Shown piece after piece: positions 28,462 through 37,774 of a DNA stretch of 54,699 nucleotides. Below the pieces are notes generated by a model. The model did not search any database. It worked only from the letters and a program-made list of their open reading frames with translations, and was not told the origin of the DNA. Position 1 is the stretch's first letter. Every line of letters starts with the position of its first letter. This DNA comes from Aureimonas sp. AU4 (lineage in GTDB: Bacteria > Pseudomonadota > Alphaproteobacteria > Rhizobiales > Rhizobiaceae), in the NCBI RefSeq assembly GCF_001463765.1, contig NZ_BBWK01000069.1, positions 1-54,699 on the forward strand, in the 5' to 3' direction. The position numbers were made by a program, and so were the translations under genes.

Positions 28462-29069
28462 GACGCGAGCGGATCCCGCATCTGGGCGGCGCGCGAGCCT
28501 TCGTCCTGCACAAGCCCCATCCGAGCCTCGCGGTGCTGACGCGCCAGCTCGCCGCGATCGGGCTGGAGGTGACGGAGTGCTGGCCGGAGCCGACCGCCGA
28601 CGTCCTGGGCGCCGACTTCCTGTTCTTCGACGTCGACCTCGGCTTCGACGCGCAGTTTCCCTGGAAGCCCGGCGAGGCGCCGATGCCGACGGTCGCGCTG
28701 ATCGGCTCGGAGGCGCCGGGGCGGATCGAGTGGGCCCTGTCGCAGCGGGCGGATGCCCATATCGCGAAGCCTCTTGGCCAGTCGGGCGTCTACGCGGCGC
28801 TCCTGATCGCGCGTCAGGCCTTCGAGGCGAGGCGGTGCCTCGCCCGCGAGATCGAGGATTTGCGCGCGCAGATCGCCGAGCGCCGGACCGTCGTCGCCGC
28901 CGCCCTCATCCTCGCCGGGGCGGGCGCGAGCGAGGCTGAGGCCTTCGGTCGGCTGCGCGCCCTCGCCATGTCTTGGCGGGTCGGCGTCGAAGAAGCCGCG
29001 CGGCGCGTCTGCGCGGCGCGCGTGTCGGAGCAAGACGAAGGGGAGGCCGATGGAGCCGCTCGCCGCTGA
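28458..29069 (+). CDS. amiR: AmiR-like ANTAR-domain transcription antiterminator
   Basis: The 203-residue protein has a receiver-like N-terminal domain without a clear phosphorylation site (DFLFFDVDLGFDAQF in the acidic region), a coiled coil (EARRCLAREIEDLRAQIAER) and a C-terminal ANTAR RNA-binding domain (TVVAAALILAGAGASEAEAF, RLRALAMSWRVGVEEAARRV). ANTAR proteins bind leader RNA and stop terminator formation. It overlaps amiC by 4 nt at its start and the next permease by 20 nt at its end. It would read the leader upstream of amiC, so the operon would control itself. Confidence 0.85.
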   Translation: MRRERIPHLGGARAFVLHKPHPSLAVLTRQLAAIGLEVTECWPEPTADVLGADFLFFDVDLGFDAQFPWKPGEAPMPTVALIGSEAPGRIEWALSQRADAHIAKPLGQSGVYAALLIARQAFEARRCLAREIEDLRAQIAERRTVVAAALILAGAGASEAEAFGRLRALAMSWRVGVEEAARRVCAARVSEQDEGEADGAARR

Positions 29070-29955
29070 CGGCCGTCCGGTGCCGGCTCCCGGCGCGCCG
29101 CCGGCGGACCATGCGCTGGCTCGCCTCCTGCGGCGCCCGCTCGCGCTGATCGGCCTCGCGCTGATCGGGCTCATCGTCGGGGCGGCACTGCTCGCGCCCT
29201 GGATCGCGCCGTTCGACCCGAGCGAGCAGTTCTTCGATGGCCTGACGGTCGAGGGCGCGCCGCTCGCCCCCAACGCCACCTACTGGCTAGGCACCGACCT
29301 TCTCGGTCGCGATCTTCTCAGCCGCATCCTCTACGGGGCGCGGACCTCGCTCGTGATCGGCGTCGTCGCCAACGGCGCGGCCCTCATGATCGGAACGCTG
29401 GTCGGGGTCGTCGCCGGCTACCGGCGCGGATGGGTCGGCACAATCCTCATGCGCTTCACCGACCTCATGATGGCCTTTCCGGCGCTGCTGCTGGCGATCT
29501 GCCTCGCCGCGATCCTGCGCCCAAGCCTCTGGATCGTCGCGCTCGTCATCGCGCTCGTGAACTGGGTGCAGGTGGCGCGCGTGATCTACACCGAGACCAC
29601 CGCGATCGCCGAGCGCGACTTCATCCAAGCCGAGCGGTCGCTTGGGGCCGGCGAGGCGCGCATCCTCGTGCGCCACATCCTGCCGCATCTCCTGTCAACC
29701 GTGATCGTCTGGGGCACGCTGGGCATCTCGACCACGGTGCTTCTCGAGGCGACGCTCTCCTATCTCGGCGTCGGCGTTCAGCCGCCCGAGCCCTCCTGGG
29801 GCAACATCATCTTCGAGAACCAGACCTACTTCCAGGCCGCGCCCTGGCTGGTCTTCTTCCCCGGAGCCGCGATCCTCGTCATGGCGCTCGCCTTCAACCT
29901 CGTGGGGGACGCGCTGCGCGACGTGCTCGACCCGACCGAGCGGGGGCGCGACTGA
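29050..29955 (+). CDS. DppC-type ABC transporter permease
   Basis: The 301-residue permease is of the peptide/nickel transporter family, with the DppC-type N-terminal extension and six membrane helices. Typical segments are LAPWIAPFDPSEQF, YWLGTDLLGRDLLSRILYGA, LMRFTDLMMAFPALLLAI, the EAA loop EADFIQAERSLGAGE-like stretch (IAERDFIQAERSLGAGEARI) and TLSYLGVGVQPPEPSWGN. GGGGAGG a few nt before the ATG supports a start inside the amiR reading frame. The DppC-type permease precedes the DppB-type one, the reverse of the usual order. Confidence 0.9.
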   Translation: MEPLAADGRPVPAPGAPPADHALARLLRRPLALIGLALIGLIVGAALLAPWIAPFDPSEQFFDGLTVEGAPLAPNATYWLGTDLLGRDLLSRILYGARTSLVIGVVANGAALMIGTLVGVVAGYRRGWVGTILMRFTDLMMAFPALLLAICLAAILRPSLWIVALVIALVNWVQVARVIYTETTAIAERDFIQAERSLGAGEARILVRHILPHLLSTVIVWGTLGISTTVLLEATLSYLGVGVQPPEPSWGNIIFENQTYFQAAPWLVFFPGAAILVMALAFNLVGDALRDVLDPTERGRD

Positions 29956-30875
29956 TGCTGCTCTACGTTCTGCGGCGCCTGGTCCAGGCTGCGCTGATCC
30001 TTCTCGGCGTCTCGGCGATCACCTTCGCGCTTCTCTACATCCTGCCGGCCGATCCCGTTCGCCAGATTGCCGGGCGCTCGGCCACGGCCCAGACGGTCGC
30101 CAACATCCGGGCGCAGCTCGGGCTCGACCAGCCCTTCCTCGTCCAGTACGGACGTTATCTTGCCGGGCTCCTCCAGGGTGATCTCGGACGCTCTTATCTG
30201 CAGCGCACCGACGTCGCCTCGCTGATTTTGTCGCGCCTGCCGGCTAGCCTCCTCCTCATGGCGGCCGGCATCGCAGCCGAGCTTCTGATCGGCCTGACGA
30301 TGGGCATGTTCGCGGCCGTGCGCCGGGGCGGCGCGGCGGACCGGGCGCTGATGCTCGGCTCCTTCGTCGGCGTGTCGGCACCCCAGTTCGTGGTCGGGCT
30401 CCTGCTCCTCTACGTCTTCGGCGTCCAGCTGCGCTGGCTGCCGATCTCGGGATACGGCACGGCGGCCCATCTCGTCCTGCCCGCGCTCACCCTCGGCATC
30501 CTCGGCGCGGGCTGGTACTCGCGCATGATGCGGTCCTCGATGATCGAGGTGCTGAGGCAGGACTACATCCGCACCGCCCGAGCCAAGGGTTTGCCGCGCG
30601 CGACCATCCTGTTCCGGCACGCGCTGCCCAACGCGATCCTGCCCATCGTCGCGATGATCGGCATCGACATCGGCGTCTTCATGGGCGGCATCGTGGTGGT
30701 GGAAAGCGTGTTCGGCTGGCCGGGCATCGGCCAGCTCGCCTGGCAGGCGATCCAGCGCGTCGACATCCCCATCATCATGGGCGTCACGCTCGTGTCCGCG
30801 CTCGCCATCGTCCTCGGCAACCTTCTCGCCGACCTCATCGCCCCCTTCATCGACCCGCGCATCAAGCTCCGCTGA
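29955..30875 (+). CDS. DppB-type ABC transporter permease
   Basis: The 306-residue permease pairs with the preceding gene. DppB features are the N-terminal YVLRRLVQAALILLGVSAIT, FALLYILPADPVRQIAG, QLGLDQPFLVQYGRYLAGLL, GDLGRSY, the EAA loop QDYIRTARAKGLPRATILF and VESVFGWPGIGQLAWQAI. The start shares one base with the upstream stop (TGATG). The frame is open much further upstream in the overlapping permease gene, but that part is not coding in this frame. Confidence 0.92.
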   Translation: MLLYVLRRLVQAALILLGVSAITFALLYILPADPVRQIAGRSATAQTVANIRAQLGLDQPFLVQYGRYLAGLLQGDLGRSYLQRTDVASLILSRLPASLLLMAAGIAAELLIGLTMGMFAAVRRGGAADRALMLGSFVGVSAPQFVVGLLLLYVFGVQLRWLPISGYGTAAHLVLPALTLGILGAGWYSRMMRSSMIEVLRQDYIRTARAKGLPRATILFRHALPNAILPIVAMIGIDIGVFMGGIVVVESVFGWPGIGQLAWQAIQRVDIPIIMGVTLVSALAIVLGNLLADLIAPFIDPRIKLR

Positions 30876-30904
30876 CGCGCCCGAACCCAAGGAGACCGTG
30901 ACCC

Positions 30905-32539
30905 ATGACGCGCTACTGGAAGCAGACGGCCGCCGCCGTCGCCCTTCTCGCCGCACTCGGCACCGCGCCGGCCCTGGCGCAGGGCACCGCGCCCGCCAAC
31001 GGCGGCACGATCACGATCACCTACAAGGACGACGTCGCCACGCTCGACCCGGCCATCGGCTACGACTGGCAGAACTGGTCGATGATCAAGTCGCTCTTTG
31101 ACGGGCTGATGGACTACGAGCCGGGCACGACCAACCTCGTGCCGGGTCTGGCCGAGTCCTACGACATCGCCCCCGACGGTAAGGTCTTCACCTTCCACCT
31201 GCGCGAGGGTGTGAAGTTCCACAACGGCCGCGTCATGACGGCCGAGGACGTGAAGTACTCGCTCGACCGCGTCACCAACCCCGAGACGCAGTCTCCGGGC
31301 GCGGGCTTCTTCGGATCGATCGCAGGCTATGAGGCCGTTTCGAAGGGGCAGGCGAAGGAGCTGTCGGGCGTCACCATCCCCGACCCACGCACCGTGCGCA
31401 TCGAGCTTTCGCGACCCGACGCGACCTTCCTTCATGTGATGGCACTGAACTTCGCCTCGGTCGTGCCGAAGGAGGCGGTCGAGGCCGCGGCCGGCGACTT
31501 CGGACGCCAGCCGGTCGGCACCGGCGCTTTCAAGCTCGCCGAGTGGACGCCCGGCCAGCGCGTCGTCTTCGAGCGCAACCCGAACTACTGGCGGCAAGGC
31601 CTGCCGCATCTCGACGGCGTGACGTTCGAGATCGGGCAGGAGCCGATTGTGGCGCTCCTGCGCCTGCAGCAGGGCGAGATCGACATTCCCGGCGACGGCA
31701 TTCCGCCCGCGAAGTTCCAGGAGGTGATGGGGAACCCGGAGACAGCCAAGGAGGTGGTCGAGGGCGGCCAACTCCATACCGGCTACATCACCATGAACGT
31801 GAAGATGGCGCCCTTCGACGACGTGCGGGTGCGCCGCGCCGTCAACATGGCGATCAACAAGGACCGCATCGTCCAGATCATCAACGGCCGCGCCAAGCCC
31901 GCCAACCAGCCGCTGCCGCCCTCCATGCCCGGCTATGTCGAGGGATACGAGGGCTACAAGTACGATGTGGCCGCCGCCAAGGCGCTGCTCGCCGAGGCCG
32001 GCCATACCGACGGGTTCGAGACCGAGCTCTTCGTCATGAACACCGATCCCCAGCCCCGCATCGCGCAGGCGATCCAGCAGGATCTGGCGGCGATCGGCAT
32101 CAAGGCCTCGATCCAGAGCCTCGCGCAGGCCAACGTGATCGAGGCGGGCGGCACCGAGACCGGCGCGGCCATGATCTGGTCGGGCGGCATGGGCTGGATC
32201 GCGGACTTCCCCGACCCTTCCAACTTCTACGGCCCGATCCTCGGCTGCGCGGGGGCGGTGCAGGGTGGCTGGAACTGGAGCTGGTACTGCAACCCGGACC
32301 TCGACAAGCTGGCGGCGGAAGCCGATGCGATCGTCGATCCGGCCAAGGCGGCCGATCGCTACAAGGCCTGGGGCCAGATCTACACGAAGATCATGGAGGA
32401 CGCGCCTTGGGTGCCCGTCTTCAACGAGCAGCGCTACACGATGAAGTCGCCGCGCATGGTGGGTGAGGACAAGCTCTTCGTGGATCCCGTCACGATTCCC
32501 GTGAACTACGACAACGTGGGCGTTTCCGATGTGCGGTAA
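30905..32539 (+). CDS. Peptide-type ABC transporter substrate-binding protein
   Basis: This is a periplasmic binding protein of the SBP_bac_5 (DppA/OppA) family, 544 residues, with a signal peptide ending near residue 25 (ALAQ). Family motifs are ITITYKDDVATLDPAIGYDW, GLAESYDIAPDGKVFTFHLR, EGVKFHNGRVMTAEDVKYSL, and RRAVNMAINKDRIVQIING. AAGGAG lies 10 nt before the ATG. The family binds di- and oligopeptides, nickel, opines and other amide-containing ligands. Beside an amidase, a small amide or N-acyl compound is the likely cargo, but that is inference. Confidence 0.9.
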   Translation: MTRYWKQTAAAVALLAALGTAPALAQGTAPANGGTITITYKDDVATLDPAIGYDWQNWSMIKSLFDGLMDYEPGTTNLVPGLAESYDIAPDGKVFTFHLREGVKFHNGRVMTAEDVKYSLDRVTNPETQSPGAGFFGSIAGYEAVSKGQAKELSGVTIPDPRTVRIELSRPDATFLHVMALNFASVVPKEAVEAAAGDFGRQPVGTGAFKLAEWTPGQRVVFERNPNYWRQGLPHLDGVTFEIGQEPIVALLRLQQGEIDIPGDGIPPAKFQEVMGNPETAKEVVEGGQLHTGYITMNVKMAPFDDVRVRRAVNMAINKDRIVQIINGRAKPANQPLPPSMPGYVEGYEGYKYDVAAAKALLAEAGHTDGFETELFVMNTDPQPRIAQAIQQDLAAIGIKASIQSLAQANVIEAGGTETGAAMIWSGGMGWIADFPDPSNFYGPILGCAGAVQGGWNWSWYCNPDLDKLAAEADAIVDPAKAADRYKAWGQIYTKIMEDAPWVPVFNEQRYTMKSPRMVGEDKLFVDPVTIPVNYDNVGVSDVR

Positions 32540-33473
32540 GTGCGATTACACGATCCACGGCCGCTCGTTCCACTACGGCTGGGACAACTTGTTTCCACCG
32601 GCGCAGCATGTCGCGCCGGGTTCCACCGTGTTCTTCGAGTGCCACGACTCCTCGGGCGGCCAGCTGACGGCCGCCTCGACCGTCGCCGACGTGTCGACGC
32701 TCGACTTCGGTAAGATCAACCCGGTGACCGGGCCGATCTTCGTCGACGGCGCCGAGCCGGGCGATGCGCTGAAGGTGACGATCGAGGGATTCGACCCCTC
32801 CGGTTTCGGCTGGACTGCCAACATTCCGGGCTTCGGCCTTCTCGCCGACCAGTTCACCGATCCGGCGCTCACGCTCTGGACCTATGATCCGAAGACGTTG
32901 GAGCCCTCGGCCTTCGGCTCGCACGGGCGTGTTCCGCTCAAGCCCTTCGCGGGCACGATCGGCGTCGCACCGGCCGAGCCCGGTCATCATTCGGTGGTGC
33001 CGCCGCGCCGCGTCGGCGGCAATCTCGACATCCGCGACCTTTCGGCCGGCACGGTGCTCTACCTGCCCGTCGAGGTCGCGGGCGCGCTCTTCTCGGTCGG
33101 CGACACCCACGCCGCGCAGGGCGACGGCGAGGTCTGCGGCACGGCCATCGAGAGTCCGATGAACGTGACTCTCAAGCTCGACCTCGTGAAGGGCGCGAAC
33201 CTCAAGATGCCGCGCTTCACCACCGCCGGTCCCGTGACGCGCCATCTCGACGCCAAGGGCTACGAGGTGACGACCGGCGTCGGGCCGGACCTCATGACCG
33301 GCGCGCGCCAGGCGGTCGCCGACATGGTGGAACTCCTGGCCGGTCGCTACAACATGAACCCGGTCGACGCCTACATGCTGGTCTCGACCTGCGGCGACCT
33401 GCGCATCAGCGAGATCGTCGACATGCCGAACTGGGTGGTCTCGTTCTACTTCCCCCGGATCGTCCTGGAATGA
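32529..33473 (+). CDS. Acetamidase/formamidase family amidohydrolase
   Basis: The 314-residue enzyme is of the FmdA_AmdA family, which hydrolyses formamide, acetamide or related short amides to the acid and ammonia in the cytoplasm. Family segments are WDNLFPPAQHVAPGSTVFFE, TGPIFVDGAEPGDALKVTIE, GGNLDIRDLSAGTVLYLPVE, FSVGDTHAAQGDGEVCGTAI and the late MLVSTCGDLRISEIVD. It overlaps the binding-protein gene by 11 nt and the ATPase gene by 4 nt. No other amidase is nearby. Whether it prefers formamide, acetamide or a larger amide cannot be read from the sequence. Confidence 0.9.
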   Translation: MCGKCDYTIHGRSFHYGWDNLFPPAQHVAPGSTVFFECHDSSGGQLTAASTVADVSTLDFGKINPVTGPIFVDGAEPGDALKVTIEGFDPSGFGWTANIPGFGLLADQFTDPALTLWTYDPKTLEPSAFGSHGRVPLKPFAGTIGVAPAEPGHHSVVPPRRVGGNLDIRDLSAGTVLYLPVEVAGALFSVGDTHAAQGDGEVCGTAIESPMNVTLKLDLVKGANLKMPRFTTAGPVTRHLDAKGYEVTTGVGPDLMTGARQAVADMVELLAGRYNMNPVDAYMLVSTCGDLRISEIVDMPNWVVSFYFPRIVLE

Positions 33474-35266
33474 CGGCACGGGCCGCGATCGAGGCTGAGG
33501 CGGCGGTGCCCGCGGGCGCGGGCACCGTCCTCGAGGTCGAGAAGCTGACCGTCGACGTCGGCACGCCGCATGGTCGCCGGGCCGTGGTGCGCGATCTCTC
33601 GTTCACGGTCGCGCGCGGCGAGACGCTGTGCATCGCGGGCGAGTCCGGGTCGGGCAAGTCCATGACCTCGCTCGCGATCATGGGCCTCCTGCCGCGCCCG
33701 GCCGCGCGGGTCGCGGGCGGCTCGATCCGCCTGGGCGGACGCGACCTCACGCGGCTCGGTGAGGCGGAGATGCGGGCCGTGCGCGGCGACCGCATCGCCA
33801 TGATCTTCCAGGAGCCGATGACCTCGCTGAACCCGGTCCTGACGATCGGGCGGCAACTGACCGAAGCGATCCGCGCCCATCGTCCCGTTTCGGCCGGCGA
33901 GGCGCGCCGGCTCGCGGTCGAGGCGCTGGAGGCGGTCCGCATGCCGCAGGCCGCCGCGCGACTCGACCGCTATGCGCACGAGATGTCGGGCGGCCAGCGC
34001 CAGCGCGTCATGATCGCCATGGCCCTTGCGCTCCGGCCGGACCTCCTGATCGCCGACGAGCCGACCACCGCGCTCGACGTGACGGTACAGGCCCAGGTCC
34101 TGTCGCTCCTGCGCGATCTGCAGCGCGATACCGGTACGGCGGTGATCCTGATCACCCACGACATGGGCGTCGTCGCCGAGATGGCCGATCGGGTCGTCCT
34201 GATGCGCCATGGCGAAAGCGTCGAAAGCGCACCGACGCAGCGCCTCTTCCAGGCGCCGGCAAGCGCCTATGCCCGTGAACTCCTCGCAGCCGTTCCGCGC
34301 ATCGGGGAGGGCGCCGCGCGCAGGCCGACACGCGATACGGCCGCGCATTCGGCGTCTCCCGTGGTCGAGGTGTCGGACCTGCGCGTGCGCTTCCCGGTCA
34401 AGGCCGGGCTGTTGGGACGGCCGGTCGCGGAACTGCATGCGGTGGGCGGCGTCTCCTTCCGGATCGAGCCGGGCGAGACGCTGTCGCTCGTGGGCGAGTC
34501 GGGTTGCGGCAAGTCGACCACGGCCAAGGCCCTCGCGGGTCTCGTTCCCTTCGAGGGGGTGGTCGTCGTGGCCGGTCGCCATGCCGGCGCGCTCGACCGT
34601 GCGGGCCGGAAGGCGATGCGCCGCGATGTGCAGATGGTCTTTCAGGATCCCTACGCCTCGCTCGATCCGCGCATGACCGCCGGCGATCTCGTCGGCGAGC
34701 CGCTGGTGATCCACCGGATCGGCGATGCCGCCGAGCGCCGCGAGCGGGTCGTCTCCTTGTTCGAGCGCGTCGGACTCTCGCCCGACCAGATGGCGCGCTA
34801 TCCGCACGAATTCTCGGGCGGCCAGCGTCAGCGCCTCTCCATCGCCCGCGCGCTCTCGCTCGGACCCAAGCTCATCATTGCCGACGAAAGCGTTTCCGCC
34901 CTCGACGTCTCGGTGCAGCGCCGCATCCTCGACCTCTTGCAGGAACTGCAGGAGAAGCGGGGCGTCAGCTACCTCTTCATCTCCCACGACATGGCTGTGG
35001 TCGAGAACATCTCGGACCGCGTCGCCGTCATGTACGGCGGGCAGATCGTCGAGACGGGCTCGCGCGACCAGATCTTCGGCGCGCCGCATCATCCCTATAC
35101 GAAGCGGCTGATCGCCGCGGTGCCTGTGCCCGATCCCACGCGGCGTGGACGCGCACTGCCGCGCATGGAGGAGACCGCGCCCAACCTCGTGCATGGACGC
35201 GGCGAGCGCCCGGCCGCGGTACCGCTCAGCGAGGTCGCGCCCGGACATTGGTCCGCTGCGAGCTGA
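33470..35266 (+). CDS. Fused double ATPase of peptide-type ABC transporter
   Basis: The 598-residue protein carries DppD-like and DppF-like nucleotide-binding domains in one chain. The first domain has Walker A GESGSGKS (57-64), Q-loop [10 protein letters not shown], signature MSGGQRQRV and Walker [13 protein letters not shown]. The second has Walker A GESGCGKS (342-349), Q-loop [11 protein letters not shown], signature FSGGQRQRL and [12 protein letters not shown], where Ser replaces Pro after DE as in many DppF proteins. The C-terminal oligopeptide-transporter segment ([17 protein letters not shown]) is present. It energises the two permeases of this operon and is its last gene. Confidence 0.92.
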   Translation: MTARAAIEAEAAVPAGAGTVLEVEKLTVDVGTPHGRRAVVRDLSFTVARGETLCIAGESGSGKSMTSLAIMGLLPRPAARVAGGSIRLGGRDLTRLGEAEMRAVRGDRIAMIFQEPMTSLNPVLTIGRQLTEAIRAHRPVSAGEARRLAVEALEAVRMPQAAARLDRYAHEMSGGQRQRVMIAMALALRPDLLIADEPTTALDVTVQAQVLSLLRDLQRDTGTAVILITHDMGVVAEMADRVVLMRHGESVESAPTQRLFQAPASAYARELLAAVPRIGEGAARRPTRDTAAHSASPVVEVSDLRVRFPVKAGLLGRPVAELHAVGGVSFRIEPGETLSLVGESGCGKSTTAKALAGLVPFEGVVVVAGRHAGALDRAGRKAMRRDVQMVFQDPYASLDPRMTAGDLVGEPLVIHRIGDAAERRERVVSLFERVGLSPDQMARYPHEFSGGQRQRLSIARALSLGPKLIIADESVSALDVSVQRRILDLLQELQEKRGVSYLFISHDMAVVENISDRVAVMYGGQIVETGSRDQIFGAPHHPYTKRLIAAVPVPDPTRRGRALPRMEETAPNLVHGRGERPAAVPLSEVAPGHWSAAS

Positions 35267-35376
35267 CCGCCCGCGTTTTTTCGCGCCGCGCGCGGTCCGT
35301 GCTAGAACGATGGGCATCCGCGACTCAACCCGTCGCCCAGGGAGACCGAACGCTGCCCCTTGCCGCCGTGACGCCC

Positions 35377-36102
35377 ATGCCAGCCGTCCGAAACCGCACG
35401 CTGCGCCTGCATGGCTCCATCGCGCAGGACATCGGCACGGCCATTCTGGCCGGACGCTACCGGCCGGGCGATCTCCTGGCGAACGAGGTGCAGTTCAGCG
35501 AGCATCTCCAGGTGTCGCGGACGGCCTACCGGGAAGCGGTCCGTATCCTGTCGGCCAAGGGCTTCGTCAGCAGCCGGCCGAAGGCGGGAACGCGGGTCAA
35601 CCCGCGCTCCAGCTGGAACGTCCTCGACCCGGACGTCCTGCGCTGGATCTTCGAGAACGATCCGGTCGACCCGAACTTCGTGCGCGAGCTCTTCGAACTT
35701 CGCCAGATCGTGGAGCCGTCAGCCGCCGCCCTGGCCGCGCATCGCCGCACGGATACCCATCTCGCGCTTCTTGAATCGGCACTCGACGACATGGAGAGCC
35801 ATGGGCTCGCCGTGGAAGCCGGACGTGTCGCTGACCGGTTGTTTCACGAGACCATCCTGGAAGCGACGGGAAACGGTGCTTTGGGCACACTGGCGAGCGG
35901 CATCTCGGCTGCGGTGCGTTGGACGACCCTTCTGAAGGCGCGGGAGGGCCGGATGCCGCGCGATCCGATCCCCGAGCACCGTGCGGTTCACGCTGCGATT
36001 GTGGCACGCGATGCGGACATGGCCTTCGCCGCGATGACCAACCTGGTCGGTCTCGCATTCCAGGACATCACGACGATCGATCCTCGCATCGAGCTGGCAT
36101 GA
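35377..36102 (+). CDS. FadR/GntR-family transcriptional regulator (FCD domain)
   Basis: This regulator is of about 241 residues. The N-terminal winged helix reads GSIAQDIGTAILAGRYRPGD and VSRTAYREAVRILSAKGFV; the C-terminal FCD ligand domain reads VRELFELRQIVEPSAAALAA, with histidines in RLFHETI and PEHRAVHAAI that often bind a metal. The start is uncertain: ATG at 35377 or GTG at 35368; the GGGAG at 35340 is too far for either. FCD regulators usually sense sugar acids or other organic acids. It follows the amide operon by 110 nt but could control something else. Confidence 0.82.
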   Translation: MPAVRNRTLRLHGSIAQDIGTAILAGRYRPGDLLANEVQFSEHLQVSRTAYREAVRILSAKGFVSSRPKAGTRVNPRSSWNVLDPDVLRWIFENDPVDPNFVRELFELRQIVEPSAAALAAHRRTDTHLALLESALDDMESHGLAVEAGRVADRLFHETILEATGNGALGTLASGISAAVRWTTLLKAREGRMPRDPIPEHRAVHAAIVARDADMAFAAMTNLVGLAFQDITTIDPRIELA

Positions 36103-36232
36103 GGCCCGTCCGGTCCGACGCCGGCGATTGAAGTGCTCGTCCGCTGATGCGGGCGCACCAACGCACGGTTGCCGAGAACCAGACCTTAAGAACCCGGAGG
36201 CTAGGAATCCGGGTGGGAGAGGGAGCGCGCCG

Positions 36233-37756
36233 ATGTCAGCGGGATTTGCCGTCGCGGAAGGGGCAGACCGGGCCATGCGGCTCTGGTTCCGCGTCGTCGT
36301 TTCCCTGCTTTGCGTTGCATTGCTGGCGGTCAGCTTCTGGTTCCATTTCGCGGATGCTCGTGCGTCCCGCGAAAGGGTCGAGCATGAAGCCGTTCTGATG
36401 GCGCGCGCCCTGTCGCGCCATGCCGCAGACCTCACCAGCCTCATCGATATGCTTCAGTTCGACATGGTCCAGTCGGCGACCCAGTTGATGCGCGGCGAGG
36501 CGGATGTCGCGAGTTCGGAAAGAACGTGGCGCGACCGGCTACTCCGGCTGTCAGCGGTCGAGAGTATCTGCGCCTTCGACAGGACGGGGCAGCTTGTTCT
36601 GGCCTCCGGCAAGGAATGCACCCGGGCTCCGCAGCTGGAGTGGTTCCATCCGTTTCCGGCCCTCGCCACAAAGGTCGATCAGATCGGAATTCCGTTTCAG
36701 TCACGCGGCGGAGGCGATTGGTTGATACCAGCCATCGAGACCTGGCAGGACGATGCAGGACAGCCGATGGGCCTCGTGGTTCTGGCGCTCCGCAGCAGCT
36801 ACCTCTCGAGTGTCTACAACAACTACGACATGACAGGGCGCTCCGGGATCGCCCTGTATCGAGCCGACGGTGTCCTTCTCGCGCGTTTCCCACAGGTGAG
36901 CGATCGTATCGGGCGCAACTTCGCCAATTCCGACGCTTTCCGTCCTGCCCTGAGCCTTCCCTCGGGTTCGAATTCCGGGCCGTCGCCGATAGACGGCGTC
37001 GATCGCATCCGCGCGTTCGAACGAGTGCCCAATGCCGCGCTCACGGTCGTCGTCGCGCTCGACGTCGGCGTGCTGCCCGGCTGGGGGGCGACGACACTGG
37101 CGTCGTTCGGTGCGCTGGCACTCCTGATCGGCTGCGTCGTCATGGTCAGCCGCCAACTCGACCGCCATCTCGCCTCGAACTTCGACACGCGCGAGAAGAT
37201 GACGCTGCAGGCCCGCACCGACGTTCTGACCGGTCTTCCGAACCGCCGCGCCTTCGACGAGGCCATGGCGCGCGAGTGGGCGAGCGCGGCGCAGAATGGC
37301 ACGTCGCTTTCGATGCTCCTGTTCGACGTCGATCAGTTCAAGGCCTTCAACGACACATACGGCCATCTGGCCGGCGACGGTTGCCTGCGCCGGGTCGCGG
37401 GAACGTTGCAGCAGGGAACGTTCGAGACCATAGGGCATCTGGCCCGCTTCGGCGGCGAGGAGTTCGCCCTCCTCCTGATCGACGTCACGCCGGGTGTCGC
37501 GGTGCTGGTGGCGGAGCACCTGCGCGCCAACATCCAGGGCCTGCAGATGCGCCACGCGGGGAACAAGGGCGGCGGCGTGGTCACCGTCTCGATCGGCATC
37601 GCCACGCAGGACCTCGGCGACGCACCGTCCGACATGGCGCCCGCCGAACTGATCGCCCGGGCCGACAAGGCGCTCTACCGTGCCAAGAACGCCGGGCGGA
37701 ACCGCGTCGAGCAGTTTCAGGCGAAGGGCGACGAGGTCGTCGCCCTTCGCGCCTGA
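36233..37756 (+). CDS. Membrane-bound diguanylate cyclase (GGDEF)
   Basis: The 507-residue protein makes cyclic di-GMP from GTP. There is a membrane helix at about 16-39, a periplasmic sensor region of about 245 residues resembling a Cache-type domain, a second helix at about 284-306, and a GGDEF domain starting at DVLTGLPNRRAFDEAM. The active-site loop is GGEEF at 407-411, an accepted active variant. The product-inhibition RxxD motif that should stand just before it is replaced by ETIG, so feedback inhibition through that site is unlikely. ATG at 36233 has GGGAG upstream. It converges on the sugar operon with an 18-nt gap. Confidence 0.9.
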   Translation: MSAGFAVAEGADRAMRLWFRVVVSLLCVALLAVSFWFHFADARASRERVEHEAVLMARALSRHAADLTSLIDMLQFDMVQSATQLMRGEADVASSERTWRDRLLRLSAVESICAFDRTGQLVLASGKECTRAPQLEWFHPFPALATKVDQIGIPFQSRGGGDWLIPAIETWQDDAGQPMGLVVLALRSSYLSSVYNNYDMTGRSGIALYRADGVLLARFPQVSDRIGRNFANSDAFRPALSLPSGSNSGPSPIDGVDRIRAFERVPNAALTVVVALDVGVLPGWGATTLASFGALALLIGCVVMVSRQLDRHLASNFDTREKMTLQARTDVLTGLPNRRAFDEAMAREWASAAQNGTSLSMLLFDVDQFKAFNDTYGHLAGDGCLRRVAGTLQQGTFETIGHLARFGGEEFALLLIDVTPGVAVLVAEHLRANIQGLQMRHAGNKGGGVVTVSIGIATQDLGDAPSDMAPAELIARADKALYRAKNAGRNRVEQFQAKGDEVVALRA

Positions 37757-37774
37757 GGGCTTCGGCTGGCCGGA

